A DNA stretch of 33,372 nt, from IMG/VR virus record IMGVR_UViG_3300029915_000096, positions 1 through 33,372 of that record. The stretch is one strand, 5' to 3'. This stretch comes from a virus. Below are positions 15,207 to 20,807 of the stretch, in pieces. A program made the position numbers and the translations under genes. The notes beneath the pieces are model-generated. The model was not told where the DNA came from. It saw nothing but the letters and a program-made list of their open reading frames with translations, and did not search any database. Numbering within the stretch: the first letter of the stretch is position 1; each line of letters starts with the position of its first letter.

Positions 15207-15476
15207 TTACAACCTCTCGAATGTCTGGTGGATGAGGCCATGCTTGACGGACTCAAGGATGAAAACCGTTTCCCCGACGCGCATCCCGCTATCGCGCGGT
15301 TCATAGCGGACGCAGGACGGGTTGTCTGGGTCTGTGATGACCGCGATGACGATTACATTCTCGACCGCAAGGCCATCCTCGATATTGGAAAGAAGATGCT
15401 CAAGGCAAGCCTCGACCGGCGAAGCCTTAGACTTATGCTCCACTGGGACGCCATCTAGTCCGATTACTTCCACCAC
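15207..15476 (-). CDS. Hypothetical protein downstream of recombinase
   Basis: This 89-residue protein starts at GTG 15476 after TAGGAGCCGGGCC, where the TAG is the recombinase stop codon. It has an SPVEACLEHLLSNIEDGLAVENVIVIAVITD helix-strand unit and a closing SGMRVGETVFILESVKHGLIH stretch. The first half resembles small phage proteins that begin with VxxCLEHL-type helices. No function can be assigned. Confidence 0.6.
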   Translation of the reverse strand: MVEVIGLDGVPVEHKSKASPVEACLEHLLSNIEDGLAVENVIVIAVITDPDNPSCVRYEPRDSGMRVGETVFILESVKHGLIHQTFERL

Positions 15477-15486
15477 GGCCCGGCTC

Positions 15487-16140
15487 CTAGTTTAGGTTTA
15501 ATTCGCGCAGAAGATTATAGACGGTGCCGTTGCTTACCTTCAGCGCGTCTGCCACCTGCTGCTTGGAATACTTCGGTCGCCAGACCGATTTGCCGCCCAC
15601 GATCTTGCGGGCCTTCTGCGCCAACATCGCCTTGGCTTTAGCCTGTAGCTTCTTGTCCAGTTTCTTCGGTGTGCCCAGCTTCACGCCACGCGCCTTCAGA
15701 GACGCCATCCCGGCCTTGGTGCGCTCAATCGTAAGCTGGCGCTCAAACTCTGCCATAATCGCCAACATGCCCAGGATAAGCCTGCCTGTGGCCGTGGTGA
15801 AGTCGAAGGCTTCGGTCAGGGACTTGAACCCAGCCCCAGCCGCTTCGATCTGCGCAAGGCGCTCGTACAGGTCTTTGATGGACCGGCTAAGGCGGTCCAG
15901 CCGCCAGACCACCAGCGTATCGCCGGGGCGAAGGTCTTTGATCGCCATGTCCAGAACCGGGCGGACTTTCTTCGCGCCGCTGGTCGCTGGCTCTTCGTGA
16001 ATGTGGAAACAGCCCGCCGCTTTCAGCGCGTCAAGCTGCAAGGTCATGACCTGATCGGCGGTCGAAACCCGCGCATACCCTATCAATTCCCCTTTTGGGG
16101 GTTCTGCGGCAGGCGGTGTCGGACGGTTTTTCATCGTCAT
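15487..16140 (-). CDS. Serine recombinase (resolvase/invertase type)
   Basis: This protein of about 217 residues has the catalytic segment IGYARVSTADQ with the active Ser at about residue 26, the VWRLDRLSRS motif, the EFERQLTIERTKAGM long helix, and a C-terminal helix-turn-helix (YSKQQVADALKVSNGTVYNLL). Length and layout fit the small resolvase/invertase group rather than large serine integrases. ATG 16140 and ATG 16134 are both possible starts and neither has a clear ribosome binding site. The product could resolve multimers, invert a segment or regulate transcription. It heads the minus-strand operon from a divergent promoter region. Confidence 0.85.
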   Translation of the reverse strand: MTMKNRPTPPAAEPPKGELIGYARVSTADQVMTLQLDALKAAGCFHIHEEPATSGAKKVRPVLDMAIKDLRPGDTLVVWRLDRLSRSIKDLYERLAQIEAAGAGFKSLTEAFDFTTATGRLILGMLAIMAEFERQLTIERTKAGMASLKARGVKLGTPKKLDKKLQAKAKAMLAQKARKIVGGKSVWRPKYSKQQVADALKVSNGTVYNLLRELNLN

Positions 16141-16141
16141 T

Positions 16142-16184
16142 ACCGTACGGGCTTGACGAATTGCTGTCAAGTGGCGTATATGCT
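16142..16184. promoter_or_regulatory. Divergent promoter region with dyad operator
   Basis: CTTGAC 16152-16157 and GTCAAG 16166-16171 are perfect 6-bp arms separated by 8 bp. On the minus strand TTGACA (16171-16166) is followed after 17 bp by TACGGT, ending at 16142, just before the recombinase start. On the plus strand TTGACG at 16153-16158 is followed after 18 bp by TATATG. Both -35 boxes thus lie within the dyad, so one regulator could control the recombinase operon and the mom-like operon together. Confidence 0.5.
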
Positions 16185-16190
16185 GTTTCA

Positions 16191-16255
16191 GGCCGTCGCT
16201 GGCAATGGGGTTGCCCTAGGGTTTTGGGTGCCGACAAGTCCCGCCAGCGAGGGCC
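16191..16255 (+). other. Structured leader upstream of the mom-like operon
   Basis: GGCC 16191-16194 plus TCGCTGGC 16196-16203 pair with GCCAGCGA 16243-16250 plus GGCC 16252-16255, giving 12 pairs with a single G-G mismatch. A competing small hairpin GGCAA-TGGGG-TTGCC spans 16201-16215, and CCCTAGGG inside the loop is palindromic. In RNA this would be a strong leader structure; in DNA it may be a recombinase or regulator site. Confidence 0.5.
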
Positions 16256-16279
16256 GTAGATTTTAGGAAAGGCCGCCAG

Positions 16280-16444
16280 ATGGGACCGACCGAGGATCAC
16301 ATAGCGGAAGCCATCGCAGCCTTTCAGTTGGCGAAGTCTCGCCTTGAAACCAATGAGCGCGCCATTCGCCTTGCGGTTGAAGCTGTGTTTAAGATGTTCC
16401 CGCGCGAAAAATCCGCTCTGTATAAGTCGTTTTACGGAGAATAG
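16280..16444 (+). CDS. 54-residue helical peptide upstream of mom-like gene
   Basis: ATG 16280 follows AGGAAAGG, and the frame of 54 codons ends at TAG 16442-16444, which itself lies in the ribosome binding site of the next gene. The peptide is almost fully helical: IAEAIAAFQLAKSRLETNERAIRLAVEAVFKMF, then a basic tail ending in KSFYGE. It lacks cysteines, so it is not a homologue of the zinc-finger Com translation activator that precedes mom in phage Mu. A small coiled or dimeric helper is possible. Confidence 0.6.
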   Translation: MGPTEDHIAEAIAAFQLAKSRLETNERAIRLAVEAVFKMFPREKSALYKSFYGE

Positions 16445-16450
16445 GGCGTT

Positions 16451-17056
16451 ATGCGAGTAGCCGTCATCAGCCGCCGTGAAGCCATCGCCCTTGTGGTCGC
16501 GCATCACTACATGCACCGCAAGCCTCCGGTGTCGTTTTGCTTTGGGCTGATTGACGACTTCGGCAATACGAAGGGCTGCATCACCTTCGGGACGCCAGCC
16601 AGCCGTCACATGCTGATCGGCGCTTGCAAGGAAGCCCCGGAAACGGTGATTGAGTTGAACCGCCTATGGGTGCATGACGACATGCCGCGCAATACCGAAA
16701 GCTGGTTTGTCTCCCGCGCCCTGGCGCTGTTGCCACCCAAGATCGTTCTCAGCTATGCCGACACGGCAGCGGGTCACATGGGCTACATCTACCGCGCCGC
16801 GAACTTTTACTATGCCGGCTGGACGGACATGGAGCGCAAGACGCCGCGCTTCGATTACATCGCCCCAGGCAAGCACAGCCGGGACGCCTTCCGCAACGGC
16901 TACACCGACCGGGTGCGCCGCAAGCCTAAGGTGAAATATTGGACCGTGACCGGCAACCGGCGCGAGCGTCACGCCCTCGAAAACGCCTGCCTCTGGCCGA
17001 AGCTAAATTGGAAGTCTAACCCGCCGCCGGTCGAACACCGGCAATCTCTTCAATAA
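16451..17056 (+). CDS. mom: Mom-like DNA adenine modification protein
   Basis: This 201-residue protein closely follows the Mom family that modifies adenine to N6-(methylcarbamoyl)adenine in phage Mu. Conserved stretches are AHHYMHRKPPVSFCFGL, ITFGTPASRHM, ELNRLWVHDDMPRNTESWFVS, SYADTAAGHMGYIYRAANF and the tail VKYWTVTGNRRER. The fold is that of GNAT acyltransferases. Such modification shields phage DNA from many restriction enzymes. ATG 16451 is preceded by AATAGGG, part of which can pair with CGCCCT at 16486-16491 inside the gene. It is the central gene of a short plus-strand operon between two minus-strand operons. Confidence 0.82.
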   Translation: MRVAVISRREAIALVVAHHYMHRKPPVSFCFGLIDDFGNTKGCITFGTPASRHMLIGACKEAPETVIELNRLWVHDDMPRNTESWFVSRALALLPPKIVLSYADTAAGHMGYIYRAANFYYAGWTDMERKTPRFDYIAPGKHSRDAFRNGYTDRVRRKPKVKYWTVTGNRRERHALENACLWPKLNWKSNPPPVEHRQSLQ

Positions 17057-17068
17057 GGGCCCGAAGTC

Positions 17069-17254
17069 ATGGCAAAGCGATTTATTTGGTGTGAAGCACC
17101 CCCGGAGGAAACGGGATTGCCGTGCGCCTGCGGTGCCACGATTGAGGGCAATGATCCCGTTCGTGGGTGCTGCCAAGCACTACATAATCGTCCGAAACCA
17201 GAGCCGTACATTCGCCTTGTCCTGACTGACAAGCGGACCGGCGAGATTATTTGA
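17069..17254 (+). CDS. Cys-rich small protein downstream of mom-like gene
   Basis: This 61-residue protein starts at ATG 17069 with TAAGGGCCCGAAGTC in front, the TAA being the mom-like gene's stop. It has C8, CAC at 18-20 and CC at 33-34, enough for a zinc site, and ends in YIRLVLTDKRTGEII. No family was recognised. Co-transcription with the mom-like gene is likely and it may assist that gene, but there is no direct evidence. Confidence 0.6.
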   Translation: MAKRFIWCEAPPEETGLPCACGATIEGNDPVRGCCQALHNRPKPEPYIRLVLTDKRTGEII

Positions 17255-17270
17255 AAAAGGGCCGGCTCTG

Positions 17271-17426
17271 TTAGTTCGCCCAGCCAATCGCGTCCAGAGC
17301 GTCCGCTAGTCGCCCCATCGCCCAGAATCCGGCGCCCATGAACCCAAGCAACAAGACTGCCGCGGCGATGTCATAAGCCCATGCATGCCAAGCGGGAGCG
17401 GGGATGGGGCGAAGATGAAGGGTCAT
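17271..17426 (-). CDS. 51-residue single-TM membrane peptide
   Basis: ATG 17426 overlaps the previous stop as ATGA on the minus strand and opens a 51-codon frame ending at 17271. After a Pro-rich start (LRPIPAPAWHAW) comes one transmembrane segment, DIAAAVLLLGFMGAGFWAMG, then a short amphipathic tail ending in IGWAN. It is the last gene of the second minus operon and converges with the mom-like operon. A membrane accessory or exclusion function is possible but unproven. Confidence 0.6.
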   Translation of the reverse strand: MTLHLRPIPAPAWHAWAYDIAAAVLLLGFMGAGFWAMGRLADALDAIGWAN

Positions 17427-17638
17427 GGCGACGCCCGCCGGCACGCCGCGCAGCTGCTAACCTCCCGCGCCTCCCGGTCCCATGTGATGGTGTCGCCACG
17501 ACCGATGAGACAGCCGCATAAGCACCGGCCGGCGAACTTGGCGGGGATAATCCACAAATTGCCCAAGTCATTGTTGCGCGGGTTGCCGTCCATGTGGCGG
17601 ACGCGGCCCCTATTTGGATGGTTGATTATGGCACGCAC
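17423..17638 (-). CDS. HNH-like small protein, start uncertain
   Basis: The core NHPNRGRVRHMDGNPRNNDLGNL matches the histidine-and-asparagine segment of HNH_3-type endonucleases (VxHxDGNxxNN then NL), followed by a C-terminal part with CLCGC and CAAC that may bind zinc. Product length is 71 residues from GTG 17638, which has AAGGGG very close by. A TTG or longer frame to 17695 and an ATG at 17593 are alternatives. It overlaps the preceding gene by 29 bases. The protein is short for an active nuclease, so it may be degenerate or use a partner. Confidence 0.55.
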   Translation of the reverse strand: MRAIINHPNRGRVRHMDGNPRNNDLGNLWIIPAKFAGRCLCGCLIGRGDTITWDREAREVSSCAACRRASP

Positions 17639-17900
17639 TCCCCTTCTCCACACTTGCCAGCACTTTACGAAAATCCACGCTCTTGAACTCGGCAACCGTC
17701 ATGCAGGACTCGCATTCGTAAAACTTCCCGCATATCTGAACGAACGGCTGATAATTTGGCGCCAGCCGGCCTGTCACGCTGCAGGTTGCATAGTCGTTTG
17801 GCTCGCCCACCAAAAAGCCTAAGCCGGTCATGATCTCCGGCGGCAGAACGCCCAGCATTTCGTCGTAGCGTTCCTCGGTGACTTCAATCCATTTTATCAT
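17610..17900 (-). CDS. DUF1419-like protein
   Basis: This 96-residue protein starts at ATG 17900 after GGAGGCCTAAGCC. The pattern EERYDEMLGVLPPEIMTGLGFLVGEPNDYATCSVTGRLAPNYQPF, then FYECESCMTVAEFKS, matches my memory of DUF1419 proteins found in rhizobial plasmids and phages. The biochemical role of that family is unknown. It sits in the second minus operon between a hypothetical gene and an HNH-like gene. Confidence 0.6.
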   Translation of the reverse strand: MIKWIEVTEERYDEMLGVLPPEIMTGLGFLVGEPNDYATCSVTGRLAPNYQPFVQICGKFYECESCMTVAEFKSVDFRKVLASVEKGSACHNQPSK

Positions 17901-17903
17901 GGC

Positions 17904-18353
17904 TTAGGCCTCCGCCAATTTGCCACGGGCGATCGTCGTGTCGCAAACATCATAGTCAGTCACGACACCGCCGATCGGTCCGGGATGCGTGGCAACATAC
18001 CGGATGCGAACCAGTTCATCTTTGCTATTGAAGGTCCGCAGCACTTCAACAACCGTGCAAAGTCTGGGATGTTTGCCGGCGGACTTGAACTGCGTTCCGA
18101 TATTGAAGCGCGGCACCAGCGTCGCGCGAACCTCAACAATCGGCTCACCCTTGGCGCATGCGCGGTGCAGTGCGGCAAGCGGGCCGGCGGCATGGTCTAT
18201 TTGCGGTGTGACTTTATGGGTGGAAGCGCCAGATTCGCGAGCCGCAATCTCGCGGTTCAAGAGTGCGATTTGTTCCGGAGAATTGCGCTCCGTGTTCAAA
18301 GCGGCGGTGCGTAGTTCGGCGATTGTATAAGAGGGAAACAAGCGCTTTGCCAT
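17904..18353 (-). CDS. Hypothetical protein
   Basis: This 149-residue protein starts at ATG 18353 with AGGGG upstream. A helical N-terminus (YTIAELRTAALNTERNSPEQIALLNREIAARE) and a low-complexity middle lead to a beta-rich C-terminal half (ATLVPRFNIGTQFKSAGKHPRLCTVVEVLRTFNSKDELVRIRYVATH) that reads like a small SH3-like or KOW-type barrel. No named family was recognised. Confidence 0.62.
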   Translation of the reverse strand: MAKRLFPSYTIAELRTAALNTERNSPEQIALLNREIAARESGASTHKVTPQIDHAAGPLAALHRACAKGEPIVEVRATLVPRFNIGTQFKSAGKHPRLCTVVEVLRTFNSKDELVRIRYVATHPGPIGGVVTDYDVCDTTIARGKLAEA

Positions 18354-18453
18354 TTTTGCGATCCCGCCCCTGATACCAGCCGAGGCGCGCTGTTAGTGTC
18401 TGTAGTATACGCTCTTGTGCAGAATATGAAAGATACAAAATGCAGATATAAGA
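18354..18453 (-). promoter_or_regulatory. AT-rich gap, possible internal minus-strand promoter
   Basis: The 100-bp gap inside the second minus operon is unusually AT-rich. On the minus strand it holds a TTGTAA box followed after 18 bp by TATCTT, and further on a TATACT box preceded by AGCG. None is a strong match, so a secondary promoter for the gene starting at 18353 is only possible. Confidence 0.25.
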
Positions 18454-18660
18454 TTACAAGTTATCAATGTATATAGAAGATGCAATTATGTTTGGAGAGT
18501 TGTCGCCATACTTATCGGCAACCATTTGCACCATCTTCCTTGCGGGCCTGCGTTTGAACAGTTCCGCGTCGCATTCCTCCAAAGACCATGGGCTGCTGTA
18601 GTCTTTGGTCAGGTAAAACACCTTACCGCCTTGAAAACGCTTAATAACCCAGCGCTGCAC
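18454..18660 (-). CDS. Hypothetical small protein
   Basis: This 68-residue protein is taken from GTG 18660, two bases after the stop of the preceding gene; TTG 18699 would give 81 residues and overlap that gene. It reads QRWVIKRFQGGKVFYLTKDY, then SLEECDAELFKRRPARKMVQMVADKYG, a strand pair followed by a helix. The SPWSLEECDAELF pattern is typical of small phage proteins with no assigned function. The end of the gene is AT-rich. Confidence 0.55.
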   Translation of the reverse strand: MQRWVIKRFQGGKVFYLTKDYSSPWSLEECDAELFKRRPARKMVQMVADKYGDNSPNIIASSIYIDNL

Positions 18661-18662
18661 GA

Positions 18663-19094
18663 CTAAATCAGCCCGTTCAAGCCAAGCCAGCGCTGGCAAC
18701 GCATGGACCAGCCTTTTTCGCGCAGATTCGCCGCGACACGGGCCTGTACAAAGCGGGGCAGGTCTTTCAGTGGCTTACCGTACATCTCCGGGTCCCCTGG
18801 CCATGTCGGGCTCTCCCAGCACCGCACAACCCGGCGATCGAGCTTGCCGGAATAGGGTGACACCGCGAACCGCGTGTTCGCCAGCCATTCCTCATCACTG
18901 GCGAATTGCACCGGGCATGTCACTCCCAGCGCCTCTTCGTCCCGCACCCATGACGGCTTATGGTCGCCCGTGTACCGTCCCTGGCGAGCCTGCAGGCACA
19001 TGGCTTGGTCAACCGGATTGAGCTGCGAGCCAAGATAGGTGTTGCCGTGACTGAATAGCTGTTCGTCGTTTTCAAGCGGCGGGGTAACATCCAT
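18663..19094 (-). CDS. Hypothetical protein, first gene of the second minus operon
   Basis: This 143-residue protein is taken from ATG 19094, with AAGGAAAT upstream; frames further upstream run into the promoter. It contains NTYLGSQLNPVDQAMCLQARQGRYTG, an SPYSGKLDRRVVRCWESPTWPGDPEMYG stretch rich in Trp and Pro, and a C-terminal helix VQARVAANLREKGWS. No family was recognised. As the first gene after a strong regulated promoter it is likely expressed early. Confidence 0.62.
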   Translation of the reverse strand: MDVTPPLENDEQLFSHGNTYLGSQLNPVDQAMCLQARQGRYTGDHKPSWVRDEEALGVTCPVQFASDEEWLANTRFAVSPYSGKLDRRVVRCWESPTWPGDPEMYGKPLKDLPRFVQARVAANLREKGWSMRCQRWLGLNGLI

Positions 19095-19145
19095 GTCATA
19101 TTTCCTTGTAGTTTGTCGCAAAGTGTCGTTTGTTCTGATACTGTT

Positions 19146-19159
19146 CCTCAAAAGTGAGG
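19146..19159 (-). other. Small hairpin in the leader of the minus operon
   Basis: CCTCA 19146-19150 and TGAGG 19155-19159 form a 5-bp stem with a 4-base loop, lying in the 5' leader transcribed from the promoter at 19168-19196. It is short and may be incidental. Confidence 0.25.
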
Positions 19160-19167
19160 GGTAACTC

Positions 19168-19196
19168 TTTATAGCGAGTGACCTACAATAGGTCAA
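19168..19196 (-). promoter_or_regulatory. Strong promoter with overlapping dyad operator
   Basis: On the minus strand TTGACC (19196-19191) and TATAAA (19173-19168) are exactly 17 bp apart. A perfect dyad, TGACCTA 19179-19185 and TAGGTCA 19189-19195 with a 3-bp centre, covers the -35 box and spacer. This is the classic placement for a repressor site. A ribbon-helix-helix gene begins divergently at 19329 and is the natural candidate. Confidence 0.7.
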
Positions 19197-19273
19197 TACA
19201 CTGTATAGATGGGTAGTAGGTATTTTGCTAGACCTTATAGGAGCGTGTTTTTTTAGGTTGTGTCCCCTTTTGT

Positions 19274-19313
19274 TCTTTCAACTATAAGTTGTATTGATTT
19301 TTCGGTTGAAAGA
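19274..19313. repeat. Nested inverted repeats before the RHH gene
   Basis: TCTTTCAAC 19274-19282 is the exact reverse complement of GTTGAAAGA 19305-19313. Inside it, CAACT 19279-19283 and AGTTG 19287-19291 form a second dyad with a 3-bp centre. The element lies directly upstream of the regulator start at 19329 and may be an operator or leader hairpin. Confidence 0.5.
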
Positions 19314-19328
19314 GCCAAAAACTATGGG

Positions 19329-19727
19329 ATGCATCCTCAAATGCTCCATGGACCAGCACTGGCCGCCACAAAGTCTGAAAAGAAAGAGCGGAAGGCCCCG
19401 GCAAATTGGTTCTATGGTGCACGCCTGAATCCAGATCTGGCCGCCGCAGTAGATCGAGCAGCCAGTGCAGATGGGGTCACAATTGCGGACGTTGTTCGCA
19501 GCGCCTTAGTCTTATTTTTAAAGATTTCAGAACAGGAAAGCGATTACTTAACTGTTTCCGATCAGCCAGCCGGCCAGACCATCACAGCGCCCCGCACGGC
19601 GGCGCCCTATCGCGGGGACGGTGGAAGCGACCATGCCGGGCTCATGGGGGTCAACCAGCGCCGCTCGCAGCGTCACGCCAACGGGCAGGCGGGCGAGCGA
19701 CTGGTGGATAAATCCCCCGTCCGCTAG
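19329..19727 (+). CDS. Ribbon-helix-helix-type transcription regulator
   Basis: This 132-residue protein is taken from ATG 19329; GTG 19260 is a longer alternative that would include the dyads. The segment FYGARLNPDLAAAVDRAASADGVTIADVVRSALVLFLKISEQ reads as strand, helix, turn, helix of a CopG/Arc-like ribbon-helix-helix fold, with a basic KSEKKERK lead-in. The C-terminal 60 residues are low complexity and poorly conserved in look. Position next to two perfect dyads and a divergent promoter makes it a likely local repressor. No clear ribosome binding site is present at 19329, so the start is uncertain. Confidence 0.62.
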   Translation: MHPQMLHGPALAATKSEKKERKAPANWFYGARLNPDLAAAVDRAASADGVTIADVVRSALVLFLKISEQESDYLTVSDQPAGQTITAPRTAAPYRGDGGSDHAGLMGVNQRRSQRHANGQAGERLVDKSPVR

Positions 19728-19750
19728 GAATTCTCCACCGGCCCGCCGCG

Positions 19751-19772
19751 ATGCGGTATCCAGTTACCGCAT
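19751..19772. other. Perfect 8-bp hairpin in the intergenic region
   Basis: ATGCGGTA 19751-19758 pairs perfectly with TACCGCAT 19765-19772 around a 6-base loop. No U-run follows, so it is more like an operator, a recombinase half-site pair or a structured RNA than a terminator. Confidence 0.45.
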
Positions 19773-20060
19773 ATGCTGGCGAACCGCCGCGCTAGGATCC
19801 AGCTGGCGCGATCGCCCTGCAGCGCTAAGCCCGACACTAGATGTTGATTTTTGGCGCGATTTCCCGTTCTTATAATGGAATGCGAAATGCCATTTCATTG
19901 ATTTTACTAGGCTATTTCGACAGTTTGCGTATAATCAGTAATATGGGAAATGAGTTCCCTAGTCTTAAATAAGAGTAATTCGCAACTAGCGTCGGGACGC
20001 GAGCCGCCGCGCAAAATGTTGCTACCACCCATTTTCCCCCAAAAAATTCTCGCCATTTCC

Positions 20061-20078
20061 TGTAGACACCACATATCA
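20061..20078 (+). promoter_or_regulatory. 18-bp motif shared with 27304-27321
   Basis: The sequence TGTAGACACCACATATCA recurs at 27304-27321 with a single T for C difference, in the same orientation. Both copies lie upstream of plus-strand late-type gene blocks. It is a candidate late promoter or activator site. Confidence 0.45.
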
Positions 20079-20108
20079 ATTCTGCCATCTTCCCTGGCGC
20101 AGTGATCG

Positions 20109-20258
20109 ATGGTGACTTTTCAAATGCCCCCGAACCCCTCGAAAAGGATCCATCGCTCACTGCGCCGCGCTGGTCTTAGTGATCTCGCTACGACTTGGGC
20201 GGTTATGCTTTTCGGCTGCATTATTTTTTGGGCCATTGTGATCTACGAAATTTTCTGA
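20109..20258 (+). CDS. 49-residue single-TM protein
   Basis: ATG 20109 opens a 49-codon frame whose TGA overlaps the next ATG (TGATG at 20256-20260). A basic N-terminus (NPSKRIHRSLRRAG) leads to one transmembrane segment (TWAVMLFGCIIFWAIVIYEIF). No strong ribosome binding site is seen; ATG 20124 is an alternative. The coupling to the next gene and the basic-then-hydrophobic layout support it as a real small membrane protein. Confidence 0.5.
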   Translation: MVTFQMPPNPSKRIHRSLRRAGLSDLATTWAVMLFGCIIFWAIVIYEIF

Positions 20259-20425
20259 TGGACAAGACGTGCATCTGCTTCAAGTGCCGGCTGGAGCATC
20301 CTGGCGGGATGAGTTGTGAGGATGCGCGGGTTGAGCATTTGAGGTTGTTGCAGGCGGCGGTAAGCGCGAGGCGTGCGAGGAAAGCGGCTTCGATGGATCG
20401 GTGGCGGAAGAAGGTGAAGCGGTGA
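20258..20425 (+). CDS. 55-residue zinc-knuckle peptide
   Basis: ATG 20258 overlaps the preceding stop. The N-terminus MDKTCICFKCRLEHPGGMSC holds CxCxxC plus a later Cys and a His, a likely zinc site, followed by a strongly basic helix ending in DRWRKKVKR. It could contact nucleic acid. Its end overlaps the next gene as GTGA, showing tight coupling in the packaging operon. Confidence 0.58.
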   Translation: MDKTCICFKCRLEHPGGMSCEDARVEHLRLLQAAVSARRARKAASMDRWRKKVKR

Positions 20426-20610
20426 GTAACCCAATCAAGTTAGGCACGCTTCAGGTTGTCCCAAAGGATAACAGCGACGAGGTTCGCCTTGTGACATTGC
20501 GCTGCTTGCTGCGTGCGCAGGAAGCCAATGACAGAGATTTGATTGAGCTACTGGCTGGAATTTTACAGAGGTTGGATAATCCTCCGATGTTTTTTGGTGG
20601 CATGAAATGA
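20422..20610 (+). CDS. Small hypothetical protein
   Basis: This 62-residue protein starts at GTG 20422 within a GTGA overlap and has GAAGG upstream. The sequence NPIKLGTLQVVPKDNSDEVRLVTLRCLLRAQEANDRDLIELLAGILQRL is a strand-rich start followed by two helices. No family was recognised. It ends in an ATGA overlap with the next gene. Confidence 0.58.
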   Translation: MSNPIKLGTLQVVPKDNSDEVRLVTLRCLLRAQEANDRDLIELLAGILQRLDNPPMFFGGMK

Positions 20611-20807
20611 CACCCAAGAAATCCACCATCTATCTTCTGGCGCCCATTGCCCTTGGCGGCGGGAGCACTGCGACCGGCCATGTTCGCGAAGAGGGCTCCG
20701 CTGGAACGCGGATATTTGACCGCGCGGATTTCAAAGGTAAGTCGCAGTTTTTCCCTGGGCATTTGGTTGAGAGAGTGGAAATAGAAAAGGAAAATGGAAA
20801 TGACTGA
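20607..20807 (+). CDS. Small hypothetical protein
   Basis: This 66-residue protein starts in an ATGA overlap. The N-terminal STIYLLAPIALGGGS could be a short membrane-associated or signal-like stretch; the rest is charged (DFKGKSQFFPGHLVERVEIEKENG). No cleavage site is evident and no family was recognised. The next gene begins 14 bases before its end. Confidence 0.55.
   Translation: MTPKKSTIYLLAPIALGGGSTATGHVREEGSAGTRIFDRADFKGKSQFFPGHLVERVEIEKENGND

Larger units (their letters stand above)
19728..20108 (+). other. Non-coding control region before the packaging operon
   Basis: About 380 bp without a convincing gene. It contains the hairpin at 19751-19772, a perfect TATAAT at 19871-19876 with only a weak -35, a 13-bp dyad with arms GAAAT and ATTTC at 19884-19896, a promoter candidate (TTCGAC at 19916-19921, TAATAT at 19939-19944, 17-bp spacer) and the 18-bp motif at 20061-20078. 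The open frames through it lack start signals and coding character. Confidence 0.5.

Noticed and set aside
15228-15458. Plus-strand frame of 76 codons opposite the gene after the recombinase
   Set aside because: It reads like a plausible protein, but the minus-strand gene has the operon's start module and exact spacing, while this frame has none.
19621-19875. Plus-strand frame of 84 codons overlapping the RHH gene end
   Set aside because: The composition is Ser/Arg/Trp-rich and shadow-like, with no start signal.
19912-20160. Minus-strand frame of 82 codons in the control region
   Set aside because: No ribosome binding site; it runs through promoter-like AT-rich sequence, the 18-bp motif and the antisense of the 49-residue membrane peptide.
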